A DNA stretch of 64,000 nt from Chloroflexota bacterium (lineage in GTDB: Bacteria > Chloroflexota > UBA11872 > UBA12225): positions 62,001 to 126,000 of the forward strand of contig JAUJOR010000001.1 of the NCBI GenBank assembly GCA_030447525.1, given 5' to 3'. The position numbers and the translations under genes are program-made. Position 1 is the stretch's first letter, and the number at the start of each line of letters is the position of its first letter. Shown here in pieces: positions 1 through 8,986 of this stretch. Below the pieces are notes generated by a model. It was not told the DNA's origin. It worked only from the letters and a program-made list of their open reading frames with translations, and made no database searches.

Positions 1-273
1 GGCAGTGGGGCGATGACCATCTGGCGCCGCCTGTTCCACTACTACAGCCTGGAGCGCGATGCCTTCCTCGCCCAGTACCACAAGCGGTCGAACGTGGAAA
101 CCACGTTCCACATGATTAAGGCCAAGTTCGGGGAGGCCCTACGGAGCAAGACGGAGGTAGCGCAGTTCAACGAGGCGCTGTGCAAGGTGCTCTGTCACAA
201 CATCTGCTGTCTGATTCAGTCCATGCACGAACTAGGGATCGCGCCAACGTTCTGGGAGGCGCAGGCGGCCTAG
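1..273 (+). CDS. DDE transposase, C-terminal fragment (runs off the left edge)
   Basis: The frame is open to the first base of the window, so this is the 3' end of a larger gene. The visible ~90 residues contain [16 protein letters not shown] and a Cys/His-containing tail ([12 protein letters not shown]). I recognise these as the C-terminal end of IS4/IS5-like DDE transposases, where the glutamate of VETTF is the last catalytic acid. Its TAG stop overlaps the stop of the convergent methyltransferase gene within a single CTAG. No terminal inverted repeat can be recognised right after the stop. Whether the element is intact cannot be judged from here. Confidence 0.7.
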   Translation, partial: GSGAMTIWRRLFHYYSLERDAFLAQYHKRSNVETTFHMIKAKFGEALRSKTEVAQFNEALCKVLCHNICCLIQSMHELGIAPTFWEAQAA

Positions 274-1964
274 GCGCCAGGGAAGGTAGGTAGCGCCACT
301 TGCGCGGCGCCGACCTTTGCCTTTGGTGCCTTCTTGTACGTCACATTGGTCTGCGCGGCCGGCGGGTAGTCGATACGCTTCCCCGTCAGCAGGTCCGCAA
401 CGGTCAAGAGTTGCACGCGCGGGTAGTTCTGTCCCCAGCCCGGCGAGTGGTAGAACTCCGCAGACGCCGCCGCGGCTCGCATGGGCTGCGTTGGTGGCTG
501 TAAGGTGATGAGCACGCCGATGTCTGCGCCCTGGCTCTGGAGCACGCCGAGGAGGTCGCGCACGTGGTCAGGGCCAGTCTTGCCCCCTTTGACCGAGAGG
601 ATGATCTGCTTCGTCTTGCCGTTCGGCCCCTGGTCGTGGAAGTACAGCCGCCCGTCGATGCCCTGGTCCGCGCCCTTCTTCTGGTACTGCTGAGCGGGGC
701 GGGCGCCCACAAGCCCGAGCGCCCACCACTGGAACTGGTAGGGATTCTCACGGGCGAGGGGCGCCGCGCCGTCGAGGTCTACTGGCTCACCCACGACGGT
801 GTACTGCGCGGCGTCGCCGTACCTGTCGCGCAAGCGGAGCTTGATAAGACTGATGGCGAGGTGGGTGATGTCGATGCCGATCCAGCGCCGTCCGAGCTTC
901 TGTGCCGCCTCGATGGCGGTACCGCACCCGCAGAAGGGATCGAGCACCACGTCGCCGGGGTTACTGCTGGCCTGGATGATGCGCTCTAGCAGGGCCTGGG
1001 GTTTCTGAGTGGGATAGCCCATCCGTTCGGAGTGGGTACCCGAGAGCGACGAGATGTCGTCCCACACATCCTGCGCCGGGACGCCCTTCGACTCATCCAA
1101 GTAGAGCTTCTGGCGCGGATAGCCCGTGCGTGAATAGTAGAGGCGCCCCTCATCGTGTAGCCGTTGCATCGTCTGTTGGCTGTAACGCCACGCGCGCGTG
1201 TGTCCGTTCCACTCGTATACCGGGTTCCCCTTCGCTTCCCCCCCAGGACCGGTTAGGGGGGAAGTGGAGTAGCGCCGCCCCGTCCCCTCCTCAACGGTGC
1301 GGTACTCGCCGGCCACATAGGCCGGATCGAGCGGCGTGAACACTTGTTGCCAGGTCGGTGCCGCCCCCCGTACGTAGAACAGCAGAACATCGTGGACGCG
1401 CCCGTAGCGGCGTGACCCTTGGCCCACGTCGTTGTGCGTTCCGTAGCGCCGCCAAACGATTTCGTTTCTGAACTGAGCCGGCCCAAACACGGCGTCCAGC
1501 AGCAGCTTGAGGTAGTGGCTGGCCGTGGGGTCGCAGTGCAGGTATAGGCTCCCGGTCGGCTTGAGCACCCGGTGCAGCGCCACCAGCCGCGGCGCCATCA
1601 TGGCGAGGTAGGCCATCATGGCGCTGTCGCGCAGCAGCAGCCGGAACGCCTGCAACGCCTGGGAGATGGGGCCACCCGCCTGCACCGTCTCCTGGTAGGC
1701 GTGCGCCGCCTCTATGTCCCACTCCCAGGTGTCTTTGAACGCTTTGACCTGGGCCGGGGAGCGGGCGCCCCCTTGCTCCGCGAACAGCACGTTGTAGGTC
1801 GCGTTGCTGTTGAACGGCGGGTCGAGGTACACCAGGTCCACGGACTCGCGCCGGACGTACTCCTTGAGGACGAACAGGTTGTCCCCGTAGTACAGCGTGT
1901 TACCAGGCAGTTTGCCCCACTGCACCTGCCCCGCCCCGCCGCCGTCCCCGTTCTGTTGATCCAT
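270..1964 (-). CDS. Beta-class DNA methyltransferase with C-terminal Mrr/PD-(D/E)xK-like nuclease domain
   Basis: The 564-residue protein has the amino-methyltransferase motif IV (LDPPFN, residues ~47-52) before the SAM-binding motif I (DPFCGCGT, ~340-347). This IV-then-I order marks beta-class N6-adenine or N4-cytosine enzymes. The ~290 residues between them would include the target-recognition region. After the methyltransferase fold comes a segment at ~425-520 with [12 protein letters not shown] and then ILSVKGG. This resembles the D...(D/E)xK core of Mrr-like restriction endonuclease domains. A single chain could therefore combine modification with cleavage or with nuclease-like DNA binding. 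No separate restriction, specificity or helicase gene is visible next to it. The methyltransferase call is firm; nuclease activity is inferred from the motif only. Confidence 0.88.
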   Translation of the reverse strand: MDQQNGDGGGAGQVQWGKLPGNTLYYGDNLFVLKEYVRRESVDLVYLDPPFNSNATYNVLFAEQGGARSPAQVKAFKDTWEWDIEAAHAYQETVQAGGPISQALQAFRLLLRDSAMMAYLAMMAPRLVALHRVLKPTGSLYLHCDPTASHYLKLLLDAVFGPAQFRNEIVWRRYGTHNDVGQGSRRYGRVHDVLLFYVRGAAPTWQQVFTPLDPAYVAGEYRTVEEGTGRRYSTSPLTGPGGEAKGNPVYEWNGHTRAWRYSQQTMQRLHDEGRLYYSRTGYPRQKLYLDESKGVPAQDVWDDISSLSGTHSERMGYPTQKPQALLERIIQASSNPGDVVLDPFCGCGTAIEAAQKLGRRWIGIDITHLAISLIKLRLRDRYGDAAQYTVVGEPVDLDGAAPLARENPYQFQWWALGLVGARPAQQYQKKGADQGIDGRLYFHDQGPNGKTKQIILSVKGGKTGPDHVRDLLGVLQSQGADIGVLITLQPPTQPMRAAAASAEFYHSPGWGQNYPRVQLLTVADLLTGKRIDYPPAAQTNVTYKKAPKAKVGAAQVALPTFPGA

Positions 1965-2101
1965 GCGCGGCCGCTATGCTAGCCGCCGCGTGGCCGTCGA
2001 TGCAAGACGGACGGGGGCTTTATCCGTAACCCGGTGCTATCCTGCCCCACACGCCGGCCGTTTGCTGGACGTTCGGGCAATCCCCGTCTGAGGTGCCAGC
2101 C

Positions 2102-2155
2102 ATTTGTGGTCAACCCGCCGAATTTGTGGTCAGCCGGCTATTTGTGGGCAAAGCC
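2102..2155. repeat. Three short direct repeats, probable insertion-sequence end remnant
   Basis: The 11-mer ATTTGTGGTCA occurs at 2102 and 2122, and a one-base variant (ATTTGTGGGCA) at 2140, giving a spacing of 18-20 bp. Short direct repeats near an end are typical of IS21-like termini. The last copy runs into GGGCAAAGCC (2146-2155), which also forms the terminal inverted repeat of the small element at 44667-44777. No transposase lies beside it. The stretch 1965-2214 otherwise holds no gene I can support. Confidence 0.45.
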
Positions 2156-2214
2156 GTGTGGCGGTGGAACCACCATGAAGGTCTAAACTGTAACTATCGT
2201 TGTGGTGGTAGGTT

Positions 2215-3726
2215 GTGTCGAGCAGGCAGCAAAGGCATCAGATAGATTCCACATCATCTCCAGCAACGATGATGCGACGATTTTTACGCCCGTCAAGTGG
2301 TCGACCGGATCAGGCCCGTGACATGGCACGGCTGTGGCTCTGGCCGTCGGCGATTACGCTCTCAGCGCTCGGCATGTTCGCGGTCAGCGTGGCCGAGGTG
2401 GCGCCGGCGCTGCGGCACGTCATAGCGTTCTGGTTCCTGTTGGTCTGTCCTGGGATGGCCGCGGTGCGCCTGCTTCGGATCAGGGAGCCCGTGGTGGAGT
2501 GGACGCTTGCTGTGGCGCTCAGCCTGGCGCTGGATTTATTGCTGGCGGCGATGATGGTGTACTCCGGGCGTTGGTCGCCGGTAAGTGGTGTTCTCTTGCT
2601 GGTGGCCTTCAGTATTGGATGCGTGCTTCCCCAGTTCGCCTGGGCAGCTCGCGGCAGCGACCAGGTGACGGCACCAACGGCACCAACAGAGCTGATCCCG
2701 GTGGGGGATCTACCAGCTCGGTCATTCCTACCTGAGTTGAGGAGGGGCCGGGCATCGGCGGTGGCGCGGTTGCTGTTGGTGCCGGTCATTGTCCTGAGTG
2801 GACTCGTGGTCGCCGCCCCAGTCGACGCCCCGGCCACCACCCCTTTCTCAGGCGCGCCAGGCACGGCGGACGCGACTTTGCGTCTCGTCATGGATGAGCC
2901 CTTTTTGGACAATAGCCAGGGTTGGCCGGACGACCCACAGTCCACAGCCTGGCATGCCGACGGCACGTATCGCCTGCTGGCGCGGCGAATCGGCCAGTTC
3001 GTCGCCGTCGGCGCACCGCTCCCGCAGACGCTTGGAGACGTCGTCCTGACCGGCGTGTTCCGGAAAGTGGGGGGGCCACCGGGAGGTGGGTACGGGTTGA
3101 TCGTACGAGATGCAGGCCCAGGGCCTCGGGACGGCCTCAACCAGGGCGGGCGGTACTACGTGTTCGAGGCGAATGACCGTGGAGAGGTGGGCATCTGGCG
3201 CCGTGAAGAAGACAATTGGGCCACGCTCCTGACCTGGACGCGTTCCCCGGCAGTCGCACCCGGCGGGGCAACGAACGAGCTCACGGTGGCGGCGATTGGC
3301 CGTAGCCTCACCTTCCATGTCAACGGGGTGGAGGTGGCCAGGCGCGAGGACGAGCTCCTCGCCAGAGGGGCGGTAGGGGTATTCGCTGGCGGCGACCTCA
3401 ACGACGTGGTACTCGAGCACTTCACTGTCCGAGTTCCCCTCAGTGGGGGAGACAATAGCGCCGCGACGACCATGCCCTCCCAGGCTGGATCCAGCGCAGG
3501 GACAGCAATCGCCTCCATTGCGCTCGGACCGCCAGCGACCAGGCTGAGCCTCGTTGTGATTTTCCTCTTGAATGCTTTACTGATCGTCAAGGAGATGATG
3601 CGGGCCTATGGGGGTCTCCGAGCCTGGGTCTGGATGCGCCGCCTGGACTTGGCCATTGCGCCACTGCTCATTGTGTTCGTCTTCGTCGTTGGCCTCAGGT
3701 TCGCTCGCTTGTTCCGTCTCCTGTAG
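2215..3726 (+). CDS. Multi-pass membrane protein with laminin-G/DUF1080-like extracellular domain
   Basis: The 503-residue protein begins with GTG after a GGTGGTAGG stretch. An internal ATG ~20 residues in is an alternative start. The N-terminal 200 residues carry about four hydrophobic helices (for example around IAFWFLLVCPGMAAVRLL and LALDLLLAAMMVYSG). Residues ~220-410 are a soluble beta-rich domain with DNSQGWPDD and YRLLARR at its start and FHVNGVEVARREDELLARG near its end. That layout is like concanavalin-A/laminin-G-type carbohydrate-associated domains. Two more helices close the protein. It converges on a secreted glycoside hydrolase, separated by a strong hairpin. I infer a surface role, possibly glycan-related; no enzymatic residues are evident. 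Confidence 0.65.
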   Translation: MSSRQQRHQIDSTSSPATMMRRFLRPSSGRPDQARDMARLWLWPSAITLSALGMFAVSVAEVAPALRHVIAFWFLLVCPGMAAVRLLRIREPVVEWTLAVALSLALDLLLAAMMVYSGRWSPVSGVLLLVAFSIGCVLPQFAWAARGSDQVTAPTAPTELIPVGDLPARSFLPELRRGRASAVARLLLVPVIVLSGLVVAAPVDAPATTPFSGAPGTADATLRLVMDEPFLDNSQGWPDDPQSTAWHADGTYRLLARRIGQFVAVGAPLPQTLGDVVLTGVFRKVGGPPGGGYGLIVRDAGPGPRDGLNQGGRYYVFEANDRGEVGIWRREEDNWATLLTWTRSPAVAPGGATNELTVAAIGRSLTFHVNGVEVARREDELLARGAVGVFAGGDLNDVVLEHFTVRVPLSGGDNSAATTMPSQAGSSAGTAIASIALGPPATRLSLVVIFLLNALLIVKEMMRAYGGLRAWVWMRRLDLAIAPLLIVFVFVVGLRFARLFRLL

Positions 3727-3740
3727 ACCCTGGCCCAGCC

Positions 3741-3790
3741 ATCCCCATCCTCCGGGCGACGGCATAGCACGTCGCCCGAAGGATGGGGAT
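3741..3790. terminator. Bidirectional terminator hairpin between convergent genes
   Basis: The arms are ATCCCCATCCTCCGGGCGAC (3741-3760) and its complement at 3771-3790. They pair over 20 bp with one mismatch around a 10-base loop. There is no T-tract on either side. The position, 15 bases after one stop codon and about 100 bases before the other, fits a shared terminator. Confidence 0.75.
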
Positions 3791-3893
3791 GTTCCATTCG
3801 ACATTTCCGAAGATATGGAAAGGGCCATCTGCGGAGAGACCAGGTTCCCCCCACCTGCCGCCGCGGTCAGCTATTGCTCGGCACTCGTGTTCG

Positions 3894-6116
3894 CTAGAGT
3901 ACGCGAACCTCATAACCGGCCATCGTGATGCGGCTACCGTCGACGCTCACCGTTACAGTGGTAGGTCGTTGGTTGATGAGCAAGGTCCTGGTGGCGGAGG
4001 CAAGCATCTCGACCTCCGGCGACGACGTCAGGGTTTTGTAGAGAGTGGTGCCGGGAGCGAAGTGCTCCTTGATCGCCTTCTGCGTGTGGTAATAGGGAAA
4101 AGGTTGTCCGCCGCCCGCAACCGCGGCATCGCTCCATAAGCTCTCCGTATTACCCTGAAAGGACATCGCAGTCTCTCCCTGCGGCTGCCAGCGCAGCTGC
4201 ATGGCCGCACCACTTTCAATCATGTGGACTAACGTCGTGGCTAAGACCGCATTCTGGTGATCGTGACCGTAGTTGGTGGCGCCCCATGGTGTGGGATACC
4301 ACTCAGCCCACCAGATCGGGAGAGCCGCGCCGCCATTCGGTTGTTGCCTGATCCAGTTGGCTACATCCCGGAACTTCTGCGTGGAGGCAAAGTCATTGGC
4401 TACCACTCCAGTGTCTTTGTTGCCTGCCCAGGCGTCGACGGCAATGAACTCTGCTCCGCGCTTGTTCGCCAGCCAGTAGGTGATGACATCCAGTGCTCGC
4501 TGGTCTAACGTCCCGTAGGGACCAGAGATGCTGGACGGATGACTCATGAAGCTACGATTCAGCCAGCTGTCCATCACCACGTAAGGTCCGCCGAGCTTCG
4601 CGTCGGGTCGCACAGACTTCACGGCATCATAGACCATGTTGTACATGGTAGTGTAGCGCTCATAGTCCCAGCGGTTCACTGAGCTGTTGTAGAAACCCTT
4701 GAGCTCATTCCAGACCTGAAAATGCTTGACGTCCGGGTACCGGAGTGCGACCTGGCGGGAAAGCTCCGCGAAATCGGCGAAGTGATCTGTGGTCGGCGCT
4801 GCCTCTAGTTTGGACCAGTCGGTGGACCCGGCCGGGCCGCCCTTCATCCAGTCCGGTGCGCAGCACAGCGTGATCACCGGCACACCACCTGTCTGGCGGA
4901 TCAGGTCGATACGACGGTCGAGGCTGCCCCAGTTGTACACACCCGGCGACGGCTGCGGATTGTCCGCCCCCCAGCCCATGATGTGCTGGTTCTGGTAGAC
5001 GCTGGACGCCTGGAGCAGTTGCCTCGCCGAAGCCACGGCGGCGGCGTTGTCCCAGGGGTCGGCGCTGTGGTGCGTGTGCGTCACCCCCATGGCTAGAAGG
5101 CTGACGCCGGTCTGGGATGCCCTGTCAATGCTGACCGTCACATCTGCTGTACCTGCCGGCGTAGTGGTGGCTGACGGCACCGGTGCGGGAGTGGGTACTG
5201 CGGTTGCGGCTGCCATTACCTCGATGGCCGCGACACTGGCATTGTCGCTCACCCTGCTGAACTCCAAATTAAGAGTGCCGTCGCCTACATCCACCACAAA
5301 CGACTTGTCCAGCGCCGTGTAAGGTGCAACCTCCGTGAGGATATCGAAGTTATTCAGTACGACGGTGCCTTCCAAGGCGACGTCGAACACCCGACGCCCG
5401 ACCGCAGTCCAGTACAGCTCCGCGAACTTGAGAGTCACGCGGTAGCTACCGCTGGGCATTGGGAAGGCGTAGCTGAAGGTGCCATAGCGCTCCTTCTGGA
5501 ACAGCGGTTCGTCGGTTGTCCCGCCAATGGCCGTCCCGCCGGCATACGTGCTTCCCCCGCTGAAGCCGCCGTCGGCTGCCCAGACTCGCCCGTCGCCGCC
5601 GGTGTAGGCGCTGCTGCCGGAGTTGATTCGCACGGGGCGGAAAGCGCTACCGCCCATCATCGCCGGGGGGATTGCCGTCGCCGCGGGAGCCGGCGGAGTC
5701 CTGTTCCCGACGCGGAAGCGCACCAACCTCGACCCACCGGCACCCGCCCGGTCCGTGGCGCTCGCCGTCAGGGTGTACTCCCCATCGGGAGACTGGGTGG
5801 TGTTCCATCCGGTAGGGGTGCCATTCGTGTTGCCGAGGAAGAAGTACGGCGCCGTTTGCTCAGTATGCGAGCGGGTCTGAGGCCCGCTCAACTGAAACAC
5901 GACCTGCGAGATGGAACTCCCCGTTACGTGCGCTTCGATAGCCACCGTCCCCTTGAGGATCTGGCCCTTCTGCACGCCGCTGAAACCGGTCACAACTGAA
6001 CTCGCGGCCTCGGCCACGACCCCGAAGGGGATTGCTACCATCACAAACAAAACGGCTGCCGCAAGCCGCGGGATGAGCCGGCGCTGGCTACGTCGCGGGA
6101 CCTGGATACTCGTCAT
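3894..6116 (-). CDS. Secreted glycoside hydrolase (GH39/GH-A clan-like) with malectin domain
   Basis: The 740-residue protein opens with a basic stretch and a hydrophobic signal segment ending in AEA (about residue 37). It has an Ig-like domain (~40-135), a malectin-type carbohydrate-binding domain (~158-305, with INSGS, GTFSYAFPMPSGSYRVTLKF and ELYW), and a TIM-barrel glycosidase (~340-690). The barrel has FQVWNELKGF (acid/base glutamate after Asn, near residue 467) and IWWAEWYP (likely nucleophile, near residue 603). This is the two-glutamate arrangement of clan GH-A. A polysaccharide or glycoside released outside the cell is the likely substrate, but its identity is not readable. The gene stands alone and faces the membrane protein at 2215 across a hairpin terminator. 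Confidence 0.8.
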   Translation of the reverse strand: MTSIQVPRRSQRRLIPRLAAAVLFVMVAIPFGVVAEAASSVVTGFSGVQKGQILKGTVAIEAHVTGSSISQVVFQLSGPQTRSHTEQTAPYFFLGNTNGTPTGWNTTQSPDGEYTLTASATDRAGAGGSRLVRFRVGNRTPPAPAATAIPPAMMGGSAFRPVRINSGSSAYTGGDGRVWAADGGFSGGSTYAGGTAIGGTTDEPLFQKERYGTFSYAFPMPSGSYRVTLKFAELYWTAVGRRVFDVALEGTVVLNNFDILTEVAPYTALDKSFVVDVGDGTLNLEFSRVSDNASVAAIEVMAAATAVPTPAPVPSATTTPAGTADVTVSIDRASQTGVSLLAMGVTHTHHSADPWDNAAAVASARQLLQASSVYQNQHIMGWGADNPQPSPGVYNWGSLDRRIDLIRQTGGVPVITLCCAPDWMKGGPAGSTDWSKLEAAPTTDHFADFAELSRQVALRYPDVKHFQVWNELKGFYNSSVNRWDYERYTTMYNMVYDAVKSVRPDAKLGGPYVVMDSWLNRSFMSHPSSISGPYGTLDQRALDVITYWLANKRGAEFIAVDAWAGNKDTGVVANDFASTQKFRDVANWIRQQPNGGAALPIWWAEWYPTPWGATNYGHDHQNAVLATTLVHMIESGAAMQLRWQPQGETAMSFQGNTESLWSDAAVAGGGQPFPYYHTQKAIKEHFAPGTTLYKTLTSSPEVEMLASATRTLLINQRPTTVTVSVDGSRITMAGYEVRVL

Positions 6117-6764
6117 CGTGTCACTCTTTGTTCCGGGGCAGCGTCGAACACGTATGACCGATGCCTATGCTGGCACGCAGGCGCCGCACCAGTTCGATAG
6201 CTCGACGGTTGTGCCCCTGGACGGGTAGATCCGGCGCTTCGCGTACTCATCTCGGGGCAAATTGGCCCGCATCGGACGCCGGGACGGATTCTGTCACTAG
6301 GGAGTTGCGTCCGGGTATCGGTTCTTCAAGGGGGAGAACGTCGATGCGGCGCACTGCGGGATGGCCTCCCCGCCACGGCGCGTCAGTGGGCGAACCTTCT
6401 GCCGCCTGGCATCGCTTTGGGTGTCCGCTGAGCAGCGAGCGAGGCGCGGGAATGACCGGAGGGCACGATGCCAGATGCCAAAGGAGACTACGCCCGCACG
6501 CGTCGGTAGCCCCTTCGGCTGCGGCTGGGTGCAGCGTCAGACGCAGCGCCGCAGCGGCGCGCCGGGCGGCGCGCTCACCCGAGGGCGGCGGTCGCCGGCC
6601 CACGCGCGGGCGTGGAGACCTCGCTCGTCCATCCAGGTCCCCGGCCGGCCCGGGTTACTGATGTGGTGGAGATTCAGGGGTAAGCGTCTAGCGAAGCTCC
6701 GCCTCAAACCGACGAGTCTATACGACCACCGTCGGTGGGATAGGATGGCCGCCGGAGGGTGACC
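6117..6764. other. Intergenic stretch without a supportable gene
   Basis: About 650 bases separate the glycosidase start from the pseudogene. Open frames occur on both strands but overlap one another, are Arg/Pro-rich and show no domain. No hairpin terminator, tandem repeat or IS end stands out. Part of it must hold the promoter of the divergent glycosidase. Confidence 0.4.
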
Positions 6765-7220
6765 ATGGCCATGCTGACCGTCGGTGAGGTGCTGCACGAC
6801 CGCGTGTCGTTGGACCTCGCGTGCGTGGACCGGGTGCTCCTCAACGGCTACGTGGCTACGTCAAGGATTTGCAGTTGCCAGGTGGGGTCATCCGGTTCAT
6901 TCGGGAGCAGAAGCACTGGCCGATCCCGTCGCCAGCGATGTTGGGGACGGTGTCGGAAGCCTACCGCACGGCGGTGGAGTGCCTCGCGGCGGTGCAGGGG
7001 CTGGAGATCGTCCCCTTCGGGAAGGGGGAGAGCAAGGAGGCCATCGCCCAGGCACACCTGGCGCGGTTCGCCGGTACGCACGGCGTGGTGCTCATCGGCA
7101 AGGCGCAGGAGAAGGCCGGTGCCTACAAAGGGCGGCCGGAGCGACGGTCCAAGCGTTTTTCGACCGTTGGGTCGACTCCTTGCCGTGGCCGCTGAGCGCC
7201 GCCGAGCGCACATTGCGAAA
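6765..7220 (+). pseudogene. Decayed hypothetical gene: 8-bp duplication frameshift plus internal deletion
   Basis: The frame starts as MLTVGEVLHDRVSLDLACVD and continues to LLNGYV. It then breaks at a tandem duplication of GGCTACGT (6846-6853 and 6854-6861). Removing one copy restores the continuation KDLQLPGGVIRFIREQ and then an in-frame stretch to ~7130. A third frame then carries FFDRWVDSLPWPLSAAER (to ~7205). This resembles a segment that lies far downstream in full-length members of the same widespread hypothetical family, as I remember it. The gene would thus have both a frameshift and a large internal deletion. The family's function is unknown to me. The remnant ends ~100 bases before the amidohydrolase start. 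Confidence 0.65.
6846..6861 (+). repeat. 8-bp perfect tandem duplication (frameshifting)
   Basis: GGCTACGT is present twice in a row inside the pseudogene. Deleting one copy rejoins the two reading frames exactly (NGYV then KDLQLPGG), which marks the duplication as the inactivating event or as a sequencing artefact. Confidence 0.85.
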
Positions 7221-7317
7221 TATGCCGAGGCACGCTACGCTCCCGCCACACACGACCGTGGCGGAATGCTCCGAACACGTCAGGGGGACACCGCAGACAC
7301 GGTGCGGGATGCCTTGC

Positions 7318-8580
7318 ATGGAAGAGAAGGCCGTGATTAGCGAACCGTACGATCTGGTGCTGCGGGGCGGGCACGTGATCGACCCCGCCAACGGGCGGGA
7401 CGAGTTGGCCGACGTGGCCATCAACGGTGGGAAGATCGCGCGCGTTGCACCGAGCCTGGACACCGGCGGGGCGAAGCAGGTAGTGGACGTTTCCGGGCTC
7501 TACGTCACTCCCGGCCTCATCGACATTCACGTGCACGTCTACCCCTTCCGGGGTCCCGGTGGCCCGGGATTCCAGGCCTCGGTGATCCCCGACGCCCACT
7601 CCTTTCGCGCCGGGGTGACGACGTTCGTCGACGCCGGCACGGCCGGGGCGGAGCACTTCGCGGACTTCAAGGAGCGGTGGATCGATACGGCCAGGACCCG
7701 TGTCCTGGCCTTTGTCAATATCGCCGCCGGAAGCATGGGGGACGCGGAGCAGGACCCCTCGCAGCTCGACCCGCAGCGCGCCGCCGACGTGGCGGCGGCG
7801 TACCCCGACCTGGTGGTAGGGATCAAGACGGCGCACTACTGGACGCGCCAGCCCTGGGACGACGTGCACACGCCATGGGTCTCCGTGGAGAGGGCGGTAT
7901 CGGCGGGCGAGCGCTGCGACCGGCCGGTGATGGTGGACTTCTGGCCCCGCCCGCCGGAGCGCTCCTACGAGGACTTGATCCTCAAGCACATGCGTCCGGG
8001 GGACATCCACACCCACGTCTTCGCCCAGCAATTCCCGATCTTGACTGCGGAAGGGCGCGACCGCACGGCGCCCAGGGTGGCCGAGCACATGTGGCAGGCC
8101 CGCGAGCGAGGGGTGCTCTTCGACCTGGGGCACGGCGGGGCCAGCTTCTGGTTCCGCAACGCCGTCCCGGCGCTGCAGAACGGGTTCCCCCCGGACAGCA
8201 TCAGCACCGACCTGCACATGGGGAGCGTGAACGCCGCCGTGCTGAACACGCTGCACACGGCGTCCAAGTGCCTGGCCATGGGCATGCCGCTCCAGGAGGT
8301 GATCTACCGCTGCACCGTCACCCCGGCGCGGGCCATCCGCCGCCCGGAGCTGGGGACGCTCTCGGAGGGGGTCGAGGCGGACGTGGCCGTGCTGCGCCAC
8401 CTCCAGGGTCCGTTCAGCTATACCGACTGTGGACGGGCCCGCCTGGATGGCCAGGGCAAGCTGGAGTGCGCCCTGACGCTGCGCGCCGGGCAGATCGTGT
8501 GGGACCCCGCCGGGCTGTCCATGCCCTCCTGGGAGGAGGCCCCCGAGCGCTACTGGCGCCTGCCGAGCCTGCAGCAATGA
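7318..8580 (+). CDS. Amidohydrolase/deacetylase family metallohydrolase (dihydroorotase-like)
   Basis: From the ATG at 7318 the protein has 420 residues. The frame is open further upstream but runs through the pseudogene, so I reject longer forms. It shows the superfamily layout: an N-terminal beta-sandwich strand set (LVLRGGHVIDPANG), the metal motif GLIDIHVHV (HxH), a candidate carbamylated lysine in GIKTAHYW, a histidine in DIHTHVF, and a late aspartate in ISTDLHMGS. The pattern is close to the EF_0837/AHA_3915-type amidohydrolase/deacetylase branch. Members are thought to cleave amide bonds of amino-sugar or amino-acid derivatives. The substrate is unknown. The next gene follows after 24 bases. 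Confidence 0.85.
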   Translation: MEEKAVISEPYDLVLRGGHVIDPANGRDELADVAINGGKIARVAPSLDTGGAKQVVDVSGLYVTPGLIDIHVHVYPFRGPGGPGFQASVIPDAHSFRAGVTTFVDAGTAGAEHFADFKERWIDTARTRVLAFVNIAAGSMGDAEQDPSQLDPQRAADVAAAYPDLVVGIKTAHYWTRQPWDDVHTPWVSVERAVSAGERCDRPVMVDFWPRPPERSYEDLILKHMRPGDIHTHVFAQQFPILTAEGRDRTAPRVAEHMWQARERGVLFDLGHGGASFWFRNAVPALQNGFPPDSISTDLHMGSVNAAVLNTLHTASKCLAMGMPLQEVIYRCTVTPARAIRRPELGTLSEGVEADVAVLRHLQGPFSYTDCGRARLDGQGKLECALTLRAGQIVWDPAGLSMPSWEEAPERYWRLPSLQQ

Positions 8581-8604
8581 CTACCCGCCGGCCGGTGAGG
8601 AGGA

Positions 8605-8982
8605 ATGACTGTGGCCCAAGTACCGCGTGACGAGGCGCGCGAAGAGCGGCTCCACATGGAGATCATCGTGGATGCCTATGGCCCCGAAGAGCAGGCCACG
8701 GGCTGGTACAACTATCTGGAGAATCAGCTGCAGTTCCCATTCACGGCTACCTGTCGCACCGAGCGTCCGATCTCACCGCTGCGCCTTGGCGACGAGGTAG
8801 AGGTGACCGGCATGGCGCCGGAAGACGAGTGCGAGCGTGAGATGTTCGTGATGATCAAGTGGGAGCGACGCGGGCTGGCGGTGCCGCTGTCACAGCTGGA
8901 GGGCATTGCGGTGGACGAGGAGACGCAACAGGCGATCGAGGACTGGCACTACTGGGTCGACCGCGGCTACGAGCTCGGGTAG
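8605..8982 (+). CDS. CcbP-like calcium-binding protein
   Basis: A 125-residue acidic soluble protein with GWYNYLENQLQFPF, then a compact beta barrel-like region (DEVEVTGMAPEDECEREMFVMI) and an acidic C-terminus ending in DWHYWVDRGYEL. I recognise this as the small family that includes the cyanobacterial calcium-binding protein CcbP. AGGAGG at 8598-8603 is one base from ATG 8605 but seven bases from GTG 8611, so the real start may be 8611. It ends four bases before the next start, so the two genes are probably co-transcribed. A calcium-buffering role is inferred from the family. Confidence 0.7.
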   Translation: MTVAQVPRDEAREERLHMEIIVDAYGPEEQATGWYNYLENQLQFPFTATCRTERPISPLRLGDEVEVTGMAPEDECEREMFVMIKWERRGLAVPLSQLEGIAVDEETQQAIEDWHYWVDRGYELG

Positions 8983-8986
8983 GGCC

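Noticed and set aside
6161..6661. Coding gene upstream of the pseudogene
   Set aside because: Overlapping Arg/Ser/Pro-rich frames on both strands, no domain, no ribosome-binding site.
7677..8630. 317-residue frame inside the amidohydrolase
   Set aside because: It is a +1 shadow frame with repeated Arg/Gly/Ala, while the other frame has all catalytic motifs.
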